Shown: piece by piece, positions 16,764 through 26,675 of the stretch
Layout: every line of letters begins with the position of its first letter
Position numbering within the stretch: the first letter of the stretch is position 1
Assembly (NCBI GenBank): GCA_964473255.1
Contig: CAYYOT010000006.1
Location: forward strand, 1-64,000
Length of the DNA: 64,000 nucleotides
DNA from: Kuafuiihalomonas sp964473255
Lineage (GTDB): Bacteria > Myxococcota > Kuafuiibacteriia > Kuafuiibacteriales > Kuafuiibacteriaceae
Reading direction: 5' to 3'
Position numbers and translations under genes: made by a program
Notes under the pieces: model-generated
The model's input: the letters and a program-made list of their open reading frames with translations, nothing else
The model's database searches: none
What the model was told of the DNA's origin: nothing

Positions 16764-16940
16764 CTTCGGGCCAAACACGTTGGGTGGCCTATGACCGGAT
16801 CGTGCCCCCTTTCGGCCTGGTCGGCCGTACGGCATGCGTTCGGTCTCCGTGCGGCTACCGTGCGGACGGACGCCAACGAGCTTGACCTCCATCACGGGGC
16901 CGGCTTGTCTCCCCGGGTCCCGCTCGGGCGGGGATCCATC

Positions 16941-18689
16941 GTGAGTACGCAAGAGCGACCGATTCGACGCGGACCCTATCCCGAGCTGACCCTCACCGCC
17001 CTCTTCGTGGGATGGGGCCTCGGGATCTTGATCGCGATCAGCATTGGCTACGCGTCGCTGATCCTCGGCTTCTCCATCGAAGGCTCGGAGCTCGCGGCGA
17101 TCCTCGGATTCGGTGTGCTCCGCGGTCTGCTCAACCGGAGGAGCATCGTAGAGAACAACATCAATCAGACGGCCGCTTCTGCGGTGAACGGCGCTTCCAG
17201 CGGAATGATGTTCTCGGTGCCGGCCCTCTTCATCCTCGACTACACCGACTTCAATCCCTACTTCATGGTGCTGGGCTGCATCGTCGGTGCGATCATGGGC
17301 ATCGCGTTCATCATTCCTCTGCGAAAGCAGATGATCGACTTCAATCGTCTCGCGTATCCGGGAGGGATCGCGGTAGCCGCGATTCTCAAGGCTCCCGGTG
17401 CGGGGATGAAGAAGGCGAGCTATATGCTCTCGGCCGCGCTCGTGAGCGCACTCGTCCACTTCTTCGTCTACGAGATGGCCGGGCTGCAGAACGTGGACGT
17501 GGGGAGTTTCCTCGGGCTGCCCGCCTACATGAACGGCATCTGGTACATGTCGCTCTTGACGATCGGTGTCGGCTTTCTGGCGGGCAAGGGCGGCGTATAT
17601 TTCATCGTTGGCGGGTACGCCTGTTACTGGGTTCTGGCGCCGATCCTTTCGGCCATGGGCAAGATTCCGGATCCCGCTGCGCTCGAGTCGCTTCGGACGA
17701 CGGCGCCGGAATACCTCCGGCTCAACCTGTTCCGGCCCCTGGGAATCGGCATGCTCATCGGAGGGGCGCTGACCGGTATCGTCCTGGCACTCCCCCTCGT
17801 GGCCAGCGCCATCGGGAGCATGCAGCAGGCGGCGAAGGTACGGAGCGCCGCTTCACAGGACGAGATGCCGATTCGGCTCCTCTATTTCGGAGTGGTGGGC
17901 GCCTTCATGGTCCTGTTCATCATCGGCATCGTTTCCTCCGAGGACATCGGGCTCGTCCGCGGAGGCGCGATGGCGGTCGTCGGCACGCTGTGGATTTGGG
18001 TCGCCGGCGTCATCCTCTCCGAGTGCATCGGGCGCACCAACTGGTCGCCGCTTTCGGGCATGACGCTCATCGGAATCACCATCTTGCTCTTCGTAGCCAG
18101 TGGAGTGGCCGACTCCTCGGCGATCGTTTCCGCGGTCACGGTGGGGGCCGCCATGTGCGTGGCCATGTCCCAAGCGACCGACCTGATGCTGGACTTGAAG
18201 ACCGGCTACCTGGTCGGGGCCACGCCCCGGCGACAGCAGCTCGCGCAGTTCGCCGGTGCCTGGCTCGGACCCATCGTGATCATGGCTCTGATCTTTGCTC
18301 TGCACGAGAGCTACGCTCTCGGCAGTGAGCGTCTCCCGGCCCCTCAAGGACAAGCGCTGGCCAGCATGATCAACGGGATCATGGGCGACGATGTTCCGCT
18401 CCACCAGTACATCGCGGGAGCCGGGCTCGGAGCCATGCTGAGTGCTTCGGGGGTCGGCGGCCTCGGCATTCTGGTTGGCCTCGGCTTCTATCTGCCCTTC
18501 AACATCGTGCTTACCTACACGCTGGGGACGATCGCGCGTCTGGTCGCCGACTTCCGTCTGGGGAAGAGCTGGAGCGAGGACGTCGGCGTGCCGGTCGCCG
18601 CGGGCCTCTTGGTGGGCGAGGCGCTCGTGGGCGTCGGATCGGCGATCGTGCACATTCTGGCCGGAGGAGGCGGCGGCGGCCTCCACTAG
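16941..18689 (+). CDS. OPT-family oligopeptide/metal-chelate transporter
   Basis: A 582-residue polytopic inner-membrane protein with roughly 14-16 hydrophobic helices. It matches the bacterial OPT family: NNINQTAASAVNGASSGMMF near the N-terminus, the AYPGGIAVAAILKA segment and MSQATDLMLDLKTGYLVGATP in the C-terminal half. Members import oligopeptides or metal-siderophore complexes; the substrate here is unknown. Start chosen at the GTG of 16941 because the longer frame is not membrane-like. Ends in a Gly-rich tail (AGGGGGGLH). Followed after 8 nt by 18698-19258. Confidence 0.9.
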   Translation: MSTQERPIRRGPYPELTLTALFVGWGLGILIAISIGYASLILGFSIEGSELAAILGFGVLRGLLNRRSIVENNINQTAASAVNGASSGMMFSVPALFILDYTDFNPYFMVLGCIVGAIMGIAFIIPLRKQMIDFNRLAYPGGIAVAAILKAPGAGMKKASYMLSAALVSALVHFFVYEMAGLQNVDVGSFLGLPAYMNGIWYMSLLTIGVGFLAGKGGVYFIVGGYACYWVLAPILSAMGKIPDPAALESLRTTAPEYLRLNLFRPLGIGMLIGGALTGIVLALPLVASAIGSMQQAAKVRSAASQDEMPIRLLYFGVVGAFMVLFIIGIVSSEDIGLVRGGAMAVVGTLWIWVAGVILSECIGRTNWSPLSGMTLIGITILLFVASGVADSSAIVSAVTVGAAMCVAMSQATDLMLDLKTGYLVGATPRRQQLAQFAGAWLGPIVIMALIFALHESYALGSERLPAPQGQALASMINGIMGDDVPLHQYIAGAGLGAMLSASGVGGLGILVGLGFYLPFNIVLTYTLGTIARLVADFRLGKSWSEDVGVPVAAGLLVGEALVGVGSAIVHILAGGGGGGLH

Positions 18690-18697
18690 CCGCGCGA

Positions 18698-19258
18698 ATG
18701 ACGACCATGCCTCAGCTCGGCCTCTTATTGATCATCGTGGGCTTCCTCGGGGGATCGCTCGTGAGCACGTTCGACCCGACGGCGGTCCCCTGGAGCGCCT
18801 TCGTTCCGCTGCTGCTGCTCGGTTGCGTCGGCGTCGCCATCGTCCGCGTTTCCTCGCGGCGCAAAGCAACCCACGCCGACGTCCTGGCGGCGAACGTTCG
18901 CGACATCGACGAAAGCATCGCGGAGCTCGCGGCGGTCTCCAGCGAGCTCGCCCGTCACCGGTACGAGGCCGACGTCTACGACCTTCCAAAGCAGATCGAC
19001 GAGCTCATCCCCGGGCCCGTCCTTCGCTTCGTGGAGGCTCGAGAGAGCATCGCGCACGTGTACGGCGTCCAGGCGTACGCCGAGGTCATGAGCGAGTTCG
19101 CCACGGCGGAGCGGTACATCAACCGCGTCTGGTCCTGCTCGGCCGAAGGCTACGTGGACGAGGCTCAGACCTACCTCGAGCGGGCCGCCGTCCAGTTTCG
19201 GGCGGCGCGTGACCGATTGTCGGCACTCGCGGGGTCGGGTTCCCGCTCCCCAAAGTAG
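18698..19258 (+). CDS. Membrane-anchored protein of unknown function
   Basis: A 186-residue protein with two N-terminal helices (LGLLLIIVGFLGGSLVSTF and FVPLLLLGCVGVAIV), then a cytoplasmic, mainly helical and acidic domain of about 130 residues with coiled-coil-like stretches (RDIDESIAELAAVSSELARH). It lies 8 nt after the OPT gene in the same direction and probably shares its transcript, so it may be an accessory to the transporter; that is inference. No recognised domain. Confidence 0.7.
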   Translation: MTTMPQLGLLLIIVGFLGGSLVSTFDPTAVPWSAFVPLLLLGCVGVAIVRVSSRRKATHADVLAANVRDIDESIAELAAVSSELARHRYEADVYDLPKQIDELIPGPVLRFVEARESIAHVYGVQAYAEVMSEFATAERYINRVWSCSAEGYVDEAQTYLERAAVQFRAARDRLSALAGSGSRSPK

Positions 19259-19324
19259 GGCTTCCACGAGCACTCCCGTGTGATGGTCGTCGCACGGCTG
19301 ACCGAGCCCGGCTCGTGGGTTCTA

Positions 19325-20371
19325 ATGGCGGTGATGCGCAAGGTGTCTTGGTCGGTGGCGCTCGGAGCCCTCCTCTCTCTCTCTTCGGCCGTCGGTCACG
19401 CCGGCCAACCCTGGTACGAAAGATCTTCCTGTCAGGCAGCGATGCAGACCGTCATGTCGCTCGAACTCGACGCGACGGAACAACAGATCACGGCTCTCGA
19501 ACGAAGCCGCGACCTCGACGACAAGGCCTGCGGTGTCTACTTGAGGACCACCCAGTCGGAGATGCTCATCGCGGTCCACGGGACGACCGATGCCACTCGG
19601 GCGCATCGGGACAAGCACCTCAAGCGCATGTACGCCTTCGCCAAGGCTCATGCGAAGTATGGTCAACGCTTCGCCGACCTCGAGATGGAGGCGCGCATGC
19701 GTCGGGTTCGGGTTCTCTTCGACGATGGGGACACGACCGATGCGATCCAGGAAGCGCGGCGCGCCAATCGGGCACTGAAGGAACGCCTGAAGAAGGGTCG
19801 CACGCCGACCGTGGATTTCGTGCAGGGCATCATGTACTCGGCGCTCGGCCAGTCGGGTATGTTGACCCGCAGCCTTCTGAGTCTGGCCGGGTTGGGCGGC
19901 GACCCGAGCGAGGGTTACGCAGCGCTGAAGCGCGTGTATCGCGGCGAGTCCGTCTATCGTGATGAAGCCCTCTATTTGGCTCGACACTTTGCCTACGACA
20001 TGGCCGAAGATTCCCCTTTCGGTGATGCTCTCGACCTGGGCGAGATGCTGGTCGCAAAGTACCCGACGAACGGCCAGTTCGTCTTCGACCAGACCCGCAG
20101 CCTCTGGATGCGCAAGAAGTGTGATCGCGCGGTGTCGACCGTGACCCCCTCCCTGGAACGCATCGCCGAAACCCCTGACCTCTGGGCTCCGAACCTCCGC
20201 GCCAAGCTCTTCTACGTGGCAAGCCGCTGTTCGCTGAAGCTCGGCGACGTCGCCCATGCCCGGACCTACTGTGACAGCATGGCTGCGCAGGCGAAGAACG
20301 ACTATTCGGATCGGGTCGAGCCCCTGAAAAAGGAAGTCGCGGCTGCGGAGCGCGCTGCTCGCGGTGGCTGA
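19325..20371 (+). CDS. Secreted TPR-like helical-repeat protein
   Basis: A 348-residue protein with a signal peptide MAVMRKVSWSVALGALLSLSSA and likely cleavage at GHA-GQ. The mature part is built of helical pairs resembling TPR units (ALDLGEMLVAKYPTNGQF, AKLFYVASRCSLKLGDVAHA, ARTYCDSMAAQAKN), suggesting a periplasmic scaffold. The start could also be the ATG at 19334. Convergent with the RND gene 6 nt away. Function unknown. Confidence 0.7.
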   Translation: MAVMRKVSWSVALGALLSLSSAVGHAGQPWYERSSCQAAMQTVMSLELDATEQQITALERSRDLDDKACGVYLRTTQSEMLIAVHGTTDATRAHRDKHLKRMYAFAKAHAKYGQRFADLEMEARMRRVRVLFDDGDTTDAIQEARRANRALKERLKKGRTPTVDFVQGIMYSALGQSGMLTRSLLSLAGLGGDPSEGYAALKRVYRGESVYRDEALYLARHFAYDMAEDSPFGDALDLGEMLVAKYPTNGQFVFDQTRSLWMRKKCDRAVSTVTPSLERIAETPDLWAPNLRAKLFYVASRCSLKLGDVAHARTYCDSMAAQAKNDYSDRVEPLKKEVAAAERAARGG

Positions 20372-20377
20372 CGCCGG

Positions 20378-22882
20378 CTACTTCTTCGACGGCGTTCGTC
20401 GATAAAGAAGGATCAGCGCCGCCGGGAGGGCCAGGACGCCCGAGGCGACGCAGGTGACTTCGCTGATGGCCATGGCCGCCCCGAACGAGTTCAGGGCCTT
20501 GTTGCTGCTCGTATACAGAGAGATGTAGCCGATTATCGTCGTGAGACTACAGAGAATGACGGCGCCTCCCGTCCCCTTGACTGCACTCTTCACCGCGGCC
20601 ACGCCGTCGGACGTCACATCCAGCTCCTGAACGAAGCGGCGCATGACATTGACCCCGTAGTCCACTCCGTTGCCGAAGGTGATGGGGAAGGCAACGAAGT
20701 TAAGAAAGTTCAGCTTGATCCCGCCCAACGCCATCAGCGCCGCCATCCACAGGATGCCCACCAGAAGCGACGCCAACGTCAGAAGTCGCTCCGACCAGTA
20801 GCGGAAGGTCAGGAGTAGCAAGGCCATCGTCGCCGCCAGGGCGATCAGCACCGCTTTGGGCCCGTCTTGGAAGATGGCGTCGAGCAGATCGACGAAGATC
20901 GGAGGCTGCCCGACGACGGGCGGACGGCCTCCGCTCGCGAGGCGGACCGACCGAGCGGCCCCCGCCCACTCGACCATGTATTTGCCGTCCCATCCGTTGC
21001 GCTCTTCGTTATGCTCCAGATAGATGATGCGCCCCAGGTGGCCTTGTTGGTCCCGGAAGAACCGGAGCACCGAATCGGGAAGGTCTTCGACTTCGATCTT
21101 CGCGAGATCTTCCGGTGGTTGATTCTCTTCCAGCAGCTCGAGTTGCTCCGGATCGGCGTATTCCTTCAATTTGGGAATCACGTCCCGGATCTCCTCGAGA
21201 ATCTCGAGCTTGTCCTCTTGATCCTGGGGGACGAGGTCATCGAGCGTACGGATGGCACCGAACGCGGTTGGGAACTCCTCGCGGTAGGCGTTCAACTGCG
21301 CCACCACCGTGCTCGTCTCCGCACGATCGTCCAACAGAATCGCGATCGAGCTTCCCGTGGTCGTCTCATCGACGATCTCGCCCTGACGATCATTCACCCA
21401 CTGGACGCGTGAATCGGGATCCCGCTTCGACTGCAGGTTCCGAAAATCGTACTCGAGTGGGTTCGCGCGGATGGCCTGTACGACCAAGACGATGGAAGCG
21501 GCGGTGAAGACCAGGCTGGTCGCGATGATGAGTCGGGGCTGACTGGAAGCCAAGCGAGCGAAGACGGCGCCGTACTGAGCGCGTCGGACCTTGCTGCGCA
21601 CGCGCATGGGGCTGGCCCGCTCGCTGGCCGCCGTCAGCGCGGGCAGCAGGAGATAGGCTCCGAGCCAGCACAGCACCATGCCGGTGCCCCCGATGATCCC
21701 GAAGTCTCGAAATCCGCGAAAGTCCGTGAACATGAGCGAGGCGTAGGCCAGGCCGGCTGCGAGGGATGCCGTCAGCGTGGCGGCCCACGTCTGGGCGTGG
21801 GTACGCATGACGCTGGTTCGTGCGTCGATGCCCGCCCGTCGGAGTTCGTAATAGCGCGCGAGCCAGATGATGTTGGGATTGATGCCGTTGCCCACGACGA
21901 TGCTGCTCAGAAAGGCGGTGGAGGCGTTCAAGTACTCGACGACCGCGTAAGCGATGGCGAACGTCACGATGACCGGGGCGAGGAGGGCCAAGCCGAGCAG
22001 GGGGACCGACCGGAACGAGCGAAAGAAGATGAAGATCGAGAGGTAGACCAGGACCAGGGTTATGATGGTGGCCGAGATGACGGCGCGCGTGAGCGCATCC
22101 CCCTCTTCCTTTACGTCCATCATGTCCCCGCCGTAGAAGTGCTCCACCTCGGTTGCGCCCAGCGCTTCGGTCTTCTCGGCGATCAGTCGGTCGAGAGCGC
22201 TCAGAAGCCGGTTGACGCTCGCCGTTTCTCCACCGCGGATCGACGAACGGATGAAGATGGCGATCAGGTTCTGCTCGGGATGCTGGAAGTAGCCATCGGG
22301 ATACTTGGTTCGCTCTTGCTGGGCTTCTTTCGTCTTCTCCGCGAGTCGTTCCGCCACCTCCTCGGGGTCGGGCGGCGGGGAGTCGTCGAGGCTGACGACC
22401 AACGGATTGGCCGCTTCCATCTCGTGGCGCAGTCGCGCGTAGAGCGAGTCGTTGATCTCCTCGAGGTCCTCGAGCCCGGCGTAGAGGAACCGGTTGTCTT
22501 CGGCGAACTCGATGAAGTCCCGCACGTTCCAGTCCACGTGGGCGACGCCCAGTTTCTCCAGCTGCGCAATCTCGGGCGCAATGGCGTCGGTCACCCGTCT
22601 CAGGTCTTCGATGTCCGGACCCGACAACATGAGGGTGAGCGTGGCTTTGCCCCCGTAGCGTTTCTCGATGATGTCCAGGTCCTGAACCGCGGGCTTGTGG
22701 TCGGGCAGTAGAGCGGTGAAGTCGCCGTTCAGGCGCAGCTGGAAGGCTCCCGGAGCTGCCAAGGCGGCAGCGACGTAGGCGGCGACGATGAAGGCCCACG
22801 GTCGCGCGAACTGAAGCGAACCGAGCCGTTCCAGGAACGCCGTCACCCGAGGCTGCGAACCACGGCGGTGGACCCGTGGCAA
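20378..22882 (-). CDS. RND/MMPL-family exporter
   Basis: An 834-residue inner-membrane protein with the duplicated RND plan: a helix, a large periplasmic loop and five or six helices, twice. Typical segments: LRLNGDFTALLPDHKPAVQDL at the start of loop 1 (family motif of MMPL/HpnN-like exporters), SSIVVGNGINPNIIWLARYYE in the first helix bundle and AFPITFGNGVDYGVNVMRRF in the second. Such proteins move lipids or other hydrophobic molecules. It starts at a TTG 2 nt after the preceding stop (GTG 22846 is an alternative). Last gene of a five-gene run. Confidence 0.88.
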   Translation of the reverse strand: MPRVHRRGSQPRVTAFLERLGSLQFARPWAFIVAAYVAAALAAPGAFQLRLNGDFTALLPDHKPAVQDLDIIEKRYGGKATLTLMLSGPDIEDLRRVTDAIAPEIAQLEKLGVAHVDWNVRDFIEFAEDNRFLYAGLEDLEEINDSLYARLRHEMEAANPLVVSLDDSPPPDPEEVAERLAEKTKEAQQERTKYPDGYFQHPEQNLIAIFIRSSIRGGETASVNRLLSALDRLIAEKTEALGATEVEHFYGGDMMDVKEEGDALTRAVISATIITLVLVYLSIFIFFRSFRSVPLLGLALLAPVIVTFAIAYAVVEYLNASTAFLSSIVVGNGINPNIIWLARYYELRRAGIDARTSVMRTHAQTWAATLTASLAAGLAYASLMFTDFRGFRDFGIIGGTGMVLCWLGAYLLLPALTAASERASPMRVRSKVRRAQYGAVFARLASSQPRLIIATSLVFTAASIVLVVQAIRANPLEYDFRNLQSKRDPDSRVQWVNDRQGEIVDETTTGSSIAILLDDRAETSTVVAQLNAYREEFPTAFGAIRTLDDLVPQDQEDKLEILEEIRDVIPKLKEYADPEQLELLEENQPPEDLAKIEVEDLPDSVLRFFRDQQGHLGRIIYLEHNEERNGWDGKYMVEWAGAARSVRLASGGRPPVVGQPPIFVDLLDAIFQDGPKAVLIALAATMALLLLTFRYWSERLLTLASLLVGILWMAALMALGGIKLNFLNFVAFPITFGNGVDYGVNVMRRFVQELDVTSDGVAAVKSAVKGTGGAVILCSLTTIIGYISLYTSSNKALNSFGAAMAISEVTCVASGVLALPAALILLYRRTPSKK

Positions 22883-22884
22883 CC

Positions 22885-23853
22885 TCAGCGTTTACCGAGC
22901 AGCTGGTAGACGACCAAGCTGGTACCACCAACGGAGAACTGGCAAAGACGGGCGACCAGCGCGATGCTGATCGCTCGGGCCGGATCGTCCGCGAGTCCGA
23001 GCGCGCCCGCAAAGAAGCGATAGGCACCTTCGGTAATACCGACGGCGTTGGGCACGAAGTCGCCCAGGCCGGCACCCACGAGGTGTATCCCCTGCGTGAT
23101 CAGCGCGGAGCTGAAGCTGAGTGCGCCTCCCACGGCGAAGAGGATCAAGCCGTACTGCGCGGTTTGGATGACTCGACCGAAACCGATGAGACCGATGGCT
23201 CGCCAAGGAATCAGCGGGCCCGGCGCCACTGCGGCATCCGCCTCGCGCCCGATGACCCGAAGCGCGCTGAACCGCCGAGCCAGCCGTTCGCCCAACTTCG
23301 AGTGTTTGGCCACCAGCAGGATCGAGGTTCCGACCACGGCCGTCACGGCCCCGTTCCCCAGCAAGAACAGGCTGAGGGCGTGGCCGAGACCCGTCTCTTG
23401 GACCACCGCAGTCCAGCATACCAGGGAGATGATCGCGTTGCCGAGCAGCACGACCGCCTGAAGCTGCGCCGAATAGGCGAGAGCTTTTCCACCGGCATAG
23501 CGGGAGAGGACGGACGCGCGGGCCACCTCGCCGCCCGCCCGTCCGGCGGGCAGGATGATCATCACCGCGTACGCGATCAGCGAGGACTTGATCCATGCGA
23601 AGGTGGGGACTTCGTGCCGCGCCGTGCCGTACAGACTGCGCAGAGCCAGGACGTCGAAGACCGCCCAAACGAGTTCGAAGCCGATGATCAAGGGCAGAAA
23701 CGGGGCCGTTCGCTTGAGCGTTTCTTTCACCTGGGACCAACCGGCCTCCCGAATCAGGAGGGAGACGGCGACGACGCCCAGCACCAAGAGGATCCAGCGG
23801 GCGATGAGCGTGCTCCGTCGGGACCGGGGTCGCGGAGGAGATTCGACGGTCAC
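22885..23853 (-). CDS. Flippase-like membrane protein (lysylphosphatidylglycerol synthase TM family)
   Basis: A 322-residue protein with about eight helices of the LPG_synthase_TM/UPF0104 type. Marker segments are PAGRAGGEVARASVL in the second loop and GAGLGDFVPNAVGITEGAYRF near the C-terminus (the family GxxP...GxxEG motif). Such proteins flip or help to move lipids. It begins 7 nt after the GH3 stop and ends 2 nt before the exporter start, so the three genes are a coupled unit. Confidence 0.85.
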   Translation of the reverse strand: MTVESPPRPRSRRSTLIARWILLVLGVVAVSLLIREAGWSQVKETLKRTAPFLPLIIGFELVWAVFDVLALRSLYGTARHEVPTFAWIKSSLIAYAVMIILPAGRAGGEVARASVLSRYAGGKALAYSAQLQAVVLLGNAIISLVCWTAVVQETGLGHALSLFLLGNGAVTAVVGTSILLVAKHSKLGERLARRFSALRVIGREADAAVAPGPLIPWRAIGLIGFGRVIQTAQYGLILFAVGGALSFSSALITQGIHLVGAGLGDFVPNAVGITEGAYRFFAGALGLADDPARAISIALVARLCQFSVGGTSLVVYQLLGKR

Positions 23854-23860
23854 GGTACTC

Positions 23861-25444
23861 TCAAGCGCTCGCTAGTGCGCGCAGCTTCTCCTTACCGTCG
23901 TCGTCGATGATGCGGGGGAACTTCGTCTGGACGCTGGTGCGGCCGGTCTCGTCCATGAAGCGCTGTACCGAGCCCGAAGGGAGCTCGACGAGCTCGGGAG
24001 CGAGGATCGCCGTGTCGGCGTTGCGATGCTCGCGGTACACGCGGTTCGCCTGGCACAGACCCTCGTCGAAGGCAGCGGCAAAGCCGGCCGGGTCGGCGAT
24101 CGAGGAGCCGTCCGCGGTCTCGATGAAGAGCAGATATCGGGCCTTCGAAGTACCATCGACGCCGACGTCGGCGCCGGCGGTGAAGTCCACTGGAGTTACG
24201 CCATGGCGCTCCAGCGCATGTGAGACCGCGGCTTCGATCTCGACGTGGGGCGTGAGTTCCTGGGTCGTCGAAAGGCACCCGGCGATTCGTCCGGCGAACT
24301 CGATTCGATGAGGGTGCACGGTCGTGAACCGGACGATGTCCCCCAGCTCGTAGGCGTATAGGCCGGACGGCGTCGTGACGACGATCGAGTACAGCCGTCC
24401 GGGTTCGACTTCCCACAAGGGCACGCGACGGGGATGGTCCTCGGTTCGCTCCTCCAGGGGGATGAACTCGAAGAACACACCTCGGTCGGGGATCATCAGC
24501 ATGCCGGAGTGAGCACTGTGGTCGGTGCAGGCAAAGATCCCGCCCTCCGTAGCGTTGTACGTGTCGACCAGGGTGAAGTCGTCGGTGCCGAGACGCTCTT
24601 CGATGACACCGAGGTACGGCGCGGCCGATACGCCACCTCCGAGCAAGAGCCTAAGGTTGGGCCAGATGTCGCGTACCGTCCGAGCGCTTCGGCCGCGGGC
24701 GCGGGCCGCCGCCAACAGCTTGTCGAACAAGAGCGAGAACCAGCACGTCGTTCCCGAGACGGCTCGGACGTCGTGGTCCATGTACTGGTCGGCGATCATG
24801 TCCAGCTTACGGTCGTAGTTCGACTCGATCTTCACGGGACCGGTCGGCAGGTAGACCGGCTGGGCGGGCAGCGGGAGGCGAGCGAACATCAGTGCGGGAT
24901 TGCTCGTGACCAGCACCGGTCCCTTGGGCTTCATCGTGGTGGGGGGGAACAGCCCGAGTGTGTAACCGGACGTGAAGTCGTCGTCGCCCCGGAAGGTGAG
25001 GTAGCGAAAGAGGCTGTCGGCGGCGCTTCCTCGCTGGTAGCGGAGCTGTCGCTCGGTGATCGGGAGGAACTTGGACTTGCCCTTGTTGGAGCTGCCGGAG
25101 CTGTTTCCGAAGTAGCGGACGAACTCGGGGACCAGGAGGCCGGTCTCTCCCGTCATCATTCGCTCGATGTACGGGTGGAACGCGTCGTAGTCCCCGACCG
25201 GAACTCGTGCTCGCCAGTCCTCGTAGGAGCGGATGTTCTCGAAGTCGTGCTTTCGGCCGAAATCGGTGTGCGCCGCATGGCGCGTGAAATCCAGCAGATG
25301 CTCGGTTTGAACCGCCTCCGTGCGGGTGAGAGCCTTGTTCCACCGGCGGACGCGGAATCTCGCCGCCGCGAGCATCGCTCGACCGGCGAGGCGAGGGTAG
25401 GGCGAGCCGCGGACGTTCCGTCGGGGGCCTCCCGTGACAGACAT
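23861..25444 (-). CDS. GH3-family acyl-acid amido-synthetase-like protein
   Basis: A 527-residue protein of the GH3 (auxin-responsive promoter) family, adenylating enzymes that conjugate an acyl acid with an amino acid. Seen: the ATP-binding loop SSGSSNKGKSKFLP at about 110-125, the segment YNATEGGIFACTDHS (ATP/acyl pocket), GLYAYELGDIVRFT (family YxLGD motif) and the C-terminal FMDETGRTSVQTKFPRI. The ANL-like C-domain is present. The ATG at 25444 (MSVTGG) was chosen because the longer frame is unlike the family. Bacterial GH3 substrates are mostly unknown. Confidence 0.85.
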   Translation of the reverse strand: MSVTGGPRRNVRGSPYPRLAGRAMLAAARFRVRRWNKALTRTEAVQTEHLLDFTRHAAHTDFGRKHDFENIRSYEDWRARVPVGDYDAFHPYIERMMTGETGLLVPEFVRYFGNSSGSSNKGKSKFLPITERQLRYQRGSAADSLFRYLTFRGDDDFTSGYTLGLFPPTTMKPKGPVLVTSNPALMFARLPLPAQPVYLPTGPVKIESNYDRKLDMIADQYMDHDVRAVSGTTCWFSLLFDKLLAAARARGRSARTVRDIWPNLRLLLGGGVSAAPYLGVIEERLGTDDFTLVDTYNATEGGIFACTDHSAHSGMLMIPDRGVFFEFIPLEERTEDHPRRVPLWEVEPGRLYSIVVTTPSGLYAYELGDIVRFTTVHPHRIEFAGRIAGCLSTTQELTPHVEIEAAVSHALERHGVTPVDFTAGADVGVDGTSKARYLLFIETADGSSIADPAGFAAAFDEGLCQANRVYREHRNADTAILAPELVELPSGSVQRFMDETGRTSVQTKFPRIIDDDGKEKLRALASA

Positions 25445-25503
25445 GCCGTTCGCCGCTATCGCTGGCCTCCGGGAAAGGAAAGCCTTTTCTCGTCGTCGCT
25501 GGC

Positions 25504-26667
25504 TCAGCGTTGCGAGCGCCAGGTCAACCCGGGGCTCATGAGCCGGTCCCACCGGGTGGTCATGCGGTAGAGGGTTCCGCCGGATCGGGCGGCCCGGGCC
25601 GCCTGGTCGTACACTTCAAAGTAGCCCTCGACCAGAACCGACCAGGCTCGTCGGCGACGCACATCGGAGGCGAGCGACCGCCCCATGTCGTCGGCGTCTT
25701 CCGCCGCCAAACCGAGGTGGTCGGCCAAAACGACGTCGTCGCCGTGCGGCCCGAGAAATCCGTTCGACCCCGAACGGATGAGTTCCCGCATCACGGCGTC
25801 CGCAGGTCCGATGACCGTGCGCGCTTCGGCTCCGGCCTGGAGCACTTCGAGCGGCAGCCGATGTGGCGACCGATTCAGGTAGATGAGAGCGCTCGCTCGA
25901 GGCAGAGCGGTGCGGAGGCCGGCCAGCGATGGGTCGAGCTCGTGGACCTGGTGGGGACCGAGGCCGGCGTCGATCCGCAGGAGATCCAGGTTGTCGCGAC
26001 CGGGGACCCAAACTTCGATGTGCGGCTTGAGATCGGGTCTCCGCGCCAGCGCCCGACGAAACCAGCGGACGTCGGGCTCTTCGTCCATGATCGGGCTCAG
26101 GACGAAGGCCGGGCGGTTGCGCGCGGGTTCCGCCCGATGCTCGACCCACGCGGGGATGCCGTCGGGAATGTGGAAGATGTGGGCCCGGCGGCCCCCCCGT
26201 TCCGCCCAGTCGGCCGCGTGGAGGCGGGAGGGCGTAACGATCGCGTCGAAGGCGCGAAGGCCCCACCCCAGGACGCGAGAAGGGTTGTCGGCGATCGAAG
26301 TTGGCTCCCACACGGCGCCGACCCGGCTCTGACGGGCTGCGGCCAGTCCGGCCGTCGCGATCAGTGGGTGGCCATAGATGTGGAGTACCTGCGTCTTGTC
26401 CCGCTGGATCAGCTTTCGGACGCGGCGCCGCAGAGTGTTGAGGCCGTGACCCATCTCGATCCACGACCCTTTTAGATGGTCGACGTCCAGGGACTCGTGG
26501 CGAAACGCTTCGTCGGGATCGGTCAGCGGGCAGAAAGGCGAGCGAGAACTGACGACGAAGGGCTCGAAGCCCAGTTCGATTTGGCTTCGAGCCACGCGGT
26601 AGGCGCGGTGCGCGCACCACGAGCTGCGGTCGAAGACATGGCCGTCGACCAGGTGCAGGATGCGCAT
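25504..26667 (-). CDS. GT-B-type glycosyltransferase-like protein
   Basis: A 387-residue soluble protein. The N-terminal Rossmann part opens MRILHLVDGHVFDRSSW and contains HIYGHPLIATAGLAAA and DAIVTPSRLHAADWAERGG. The C-terminal part has EVLQAGAEARTVIGPADAVMRELIRSG, equivalent to the family 4 EX7E donor-site region. It probably transfers a sugar to a lipid or other acceptor. It starts 8 nt after ugd, which makes UDP-glucuronate, so a UDP-sugar donor is plausible; donor and acceptor are inferred. The 59-nt gap before GH3 is the largest in this run. Confidence 0.75.
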   Translation of the reverse strand: MRILHLVDGHVFDRSSWCAHRAYRVARSQIELGFEPFVVSSRSPFCPLTDPDEAFRHESLDVDHLKGSWIEMGHGLNTLRRRVRKLIQRDKTQVLHIYGHPLIATAGLAAARQSRVGAVWEPTSIADNPSRVLGWGLRAFDAIVTPSRLHAADWAERGGRRAHIFHIPDGIPAWVEHRAEPARNRPAFVLSPIMDEEPDVRWFRRALARRPDLKPHIEVWVPGRDNLDLLRIDAGLGPHQVHELDPSLAGLRTALPRASALIYLNRSPHRLPLEVLQAGAEARTVIGPADAVMRELIRSGSNGFLGPHGDDVVLADHLGLAAEDADDMGRSLASDVRRRRAWSVLVEGYFEVYDQAARAARSGGTLYRMTTRWDRLMSPGLTWRSQR

Positions 26668-26675
26668 GTCCGTGC

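Larger units (their letters stand above)
16598..16940. other. Intergenic region with assembly gap and G-rich tract
   Basis: A 343-nt region without a gene between divergent genes 16181-16597 and 16941-18689. It contains the ribosome site of the left gene, a 21-bp repeat, a 10-N gap (16650-16659), an 83-nt tract (16660-16742) whose first part is nearly all G and T, the second copy of the 21-bp repeat, and a plain GC-rich leader up to 16940. No RNA gene or promoter can be called reliably. Confidence 0.7.

Noticed and set aside
17853..18686. 277-codon frame antisense to the OPT gene
   Set aside because: His/Asp/Arg-rich shadow of membrane-protein codons.
21390..23075. 561-codon frame overlapping the exporter and flippase genes
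   Set aside because: Very Arg/Pro/Gly-rich with no motif; a shifted shadow of the two real genes.
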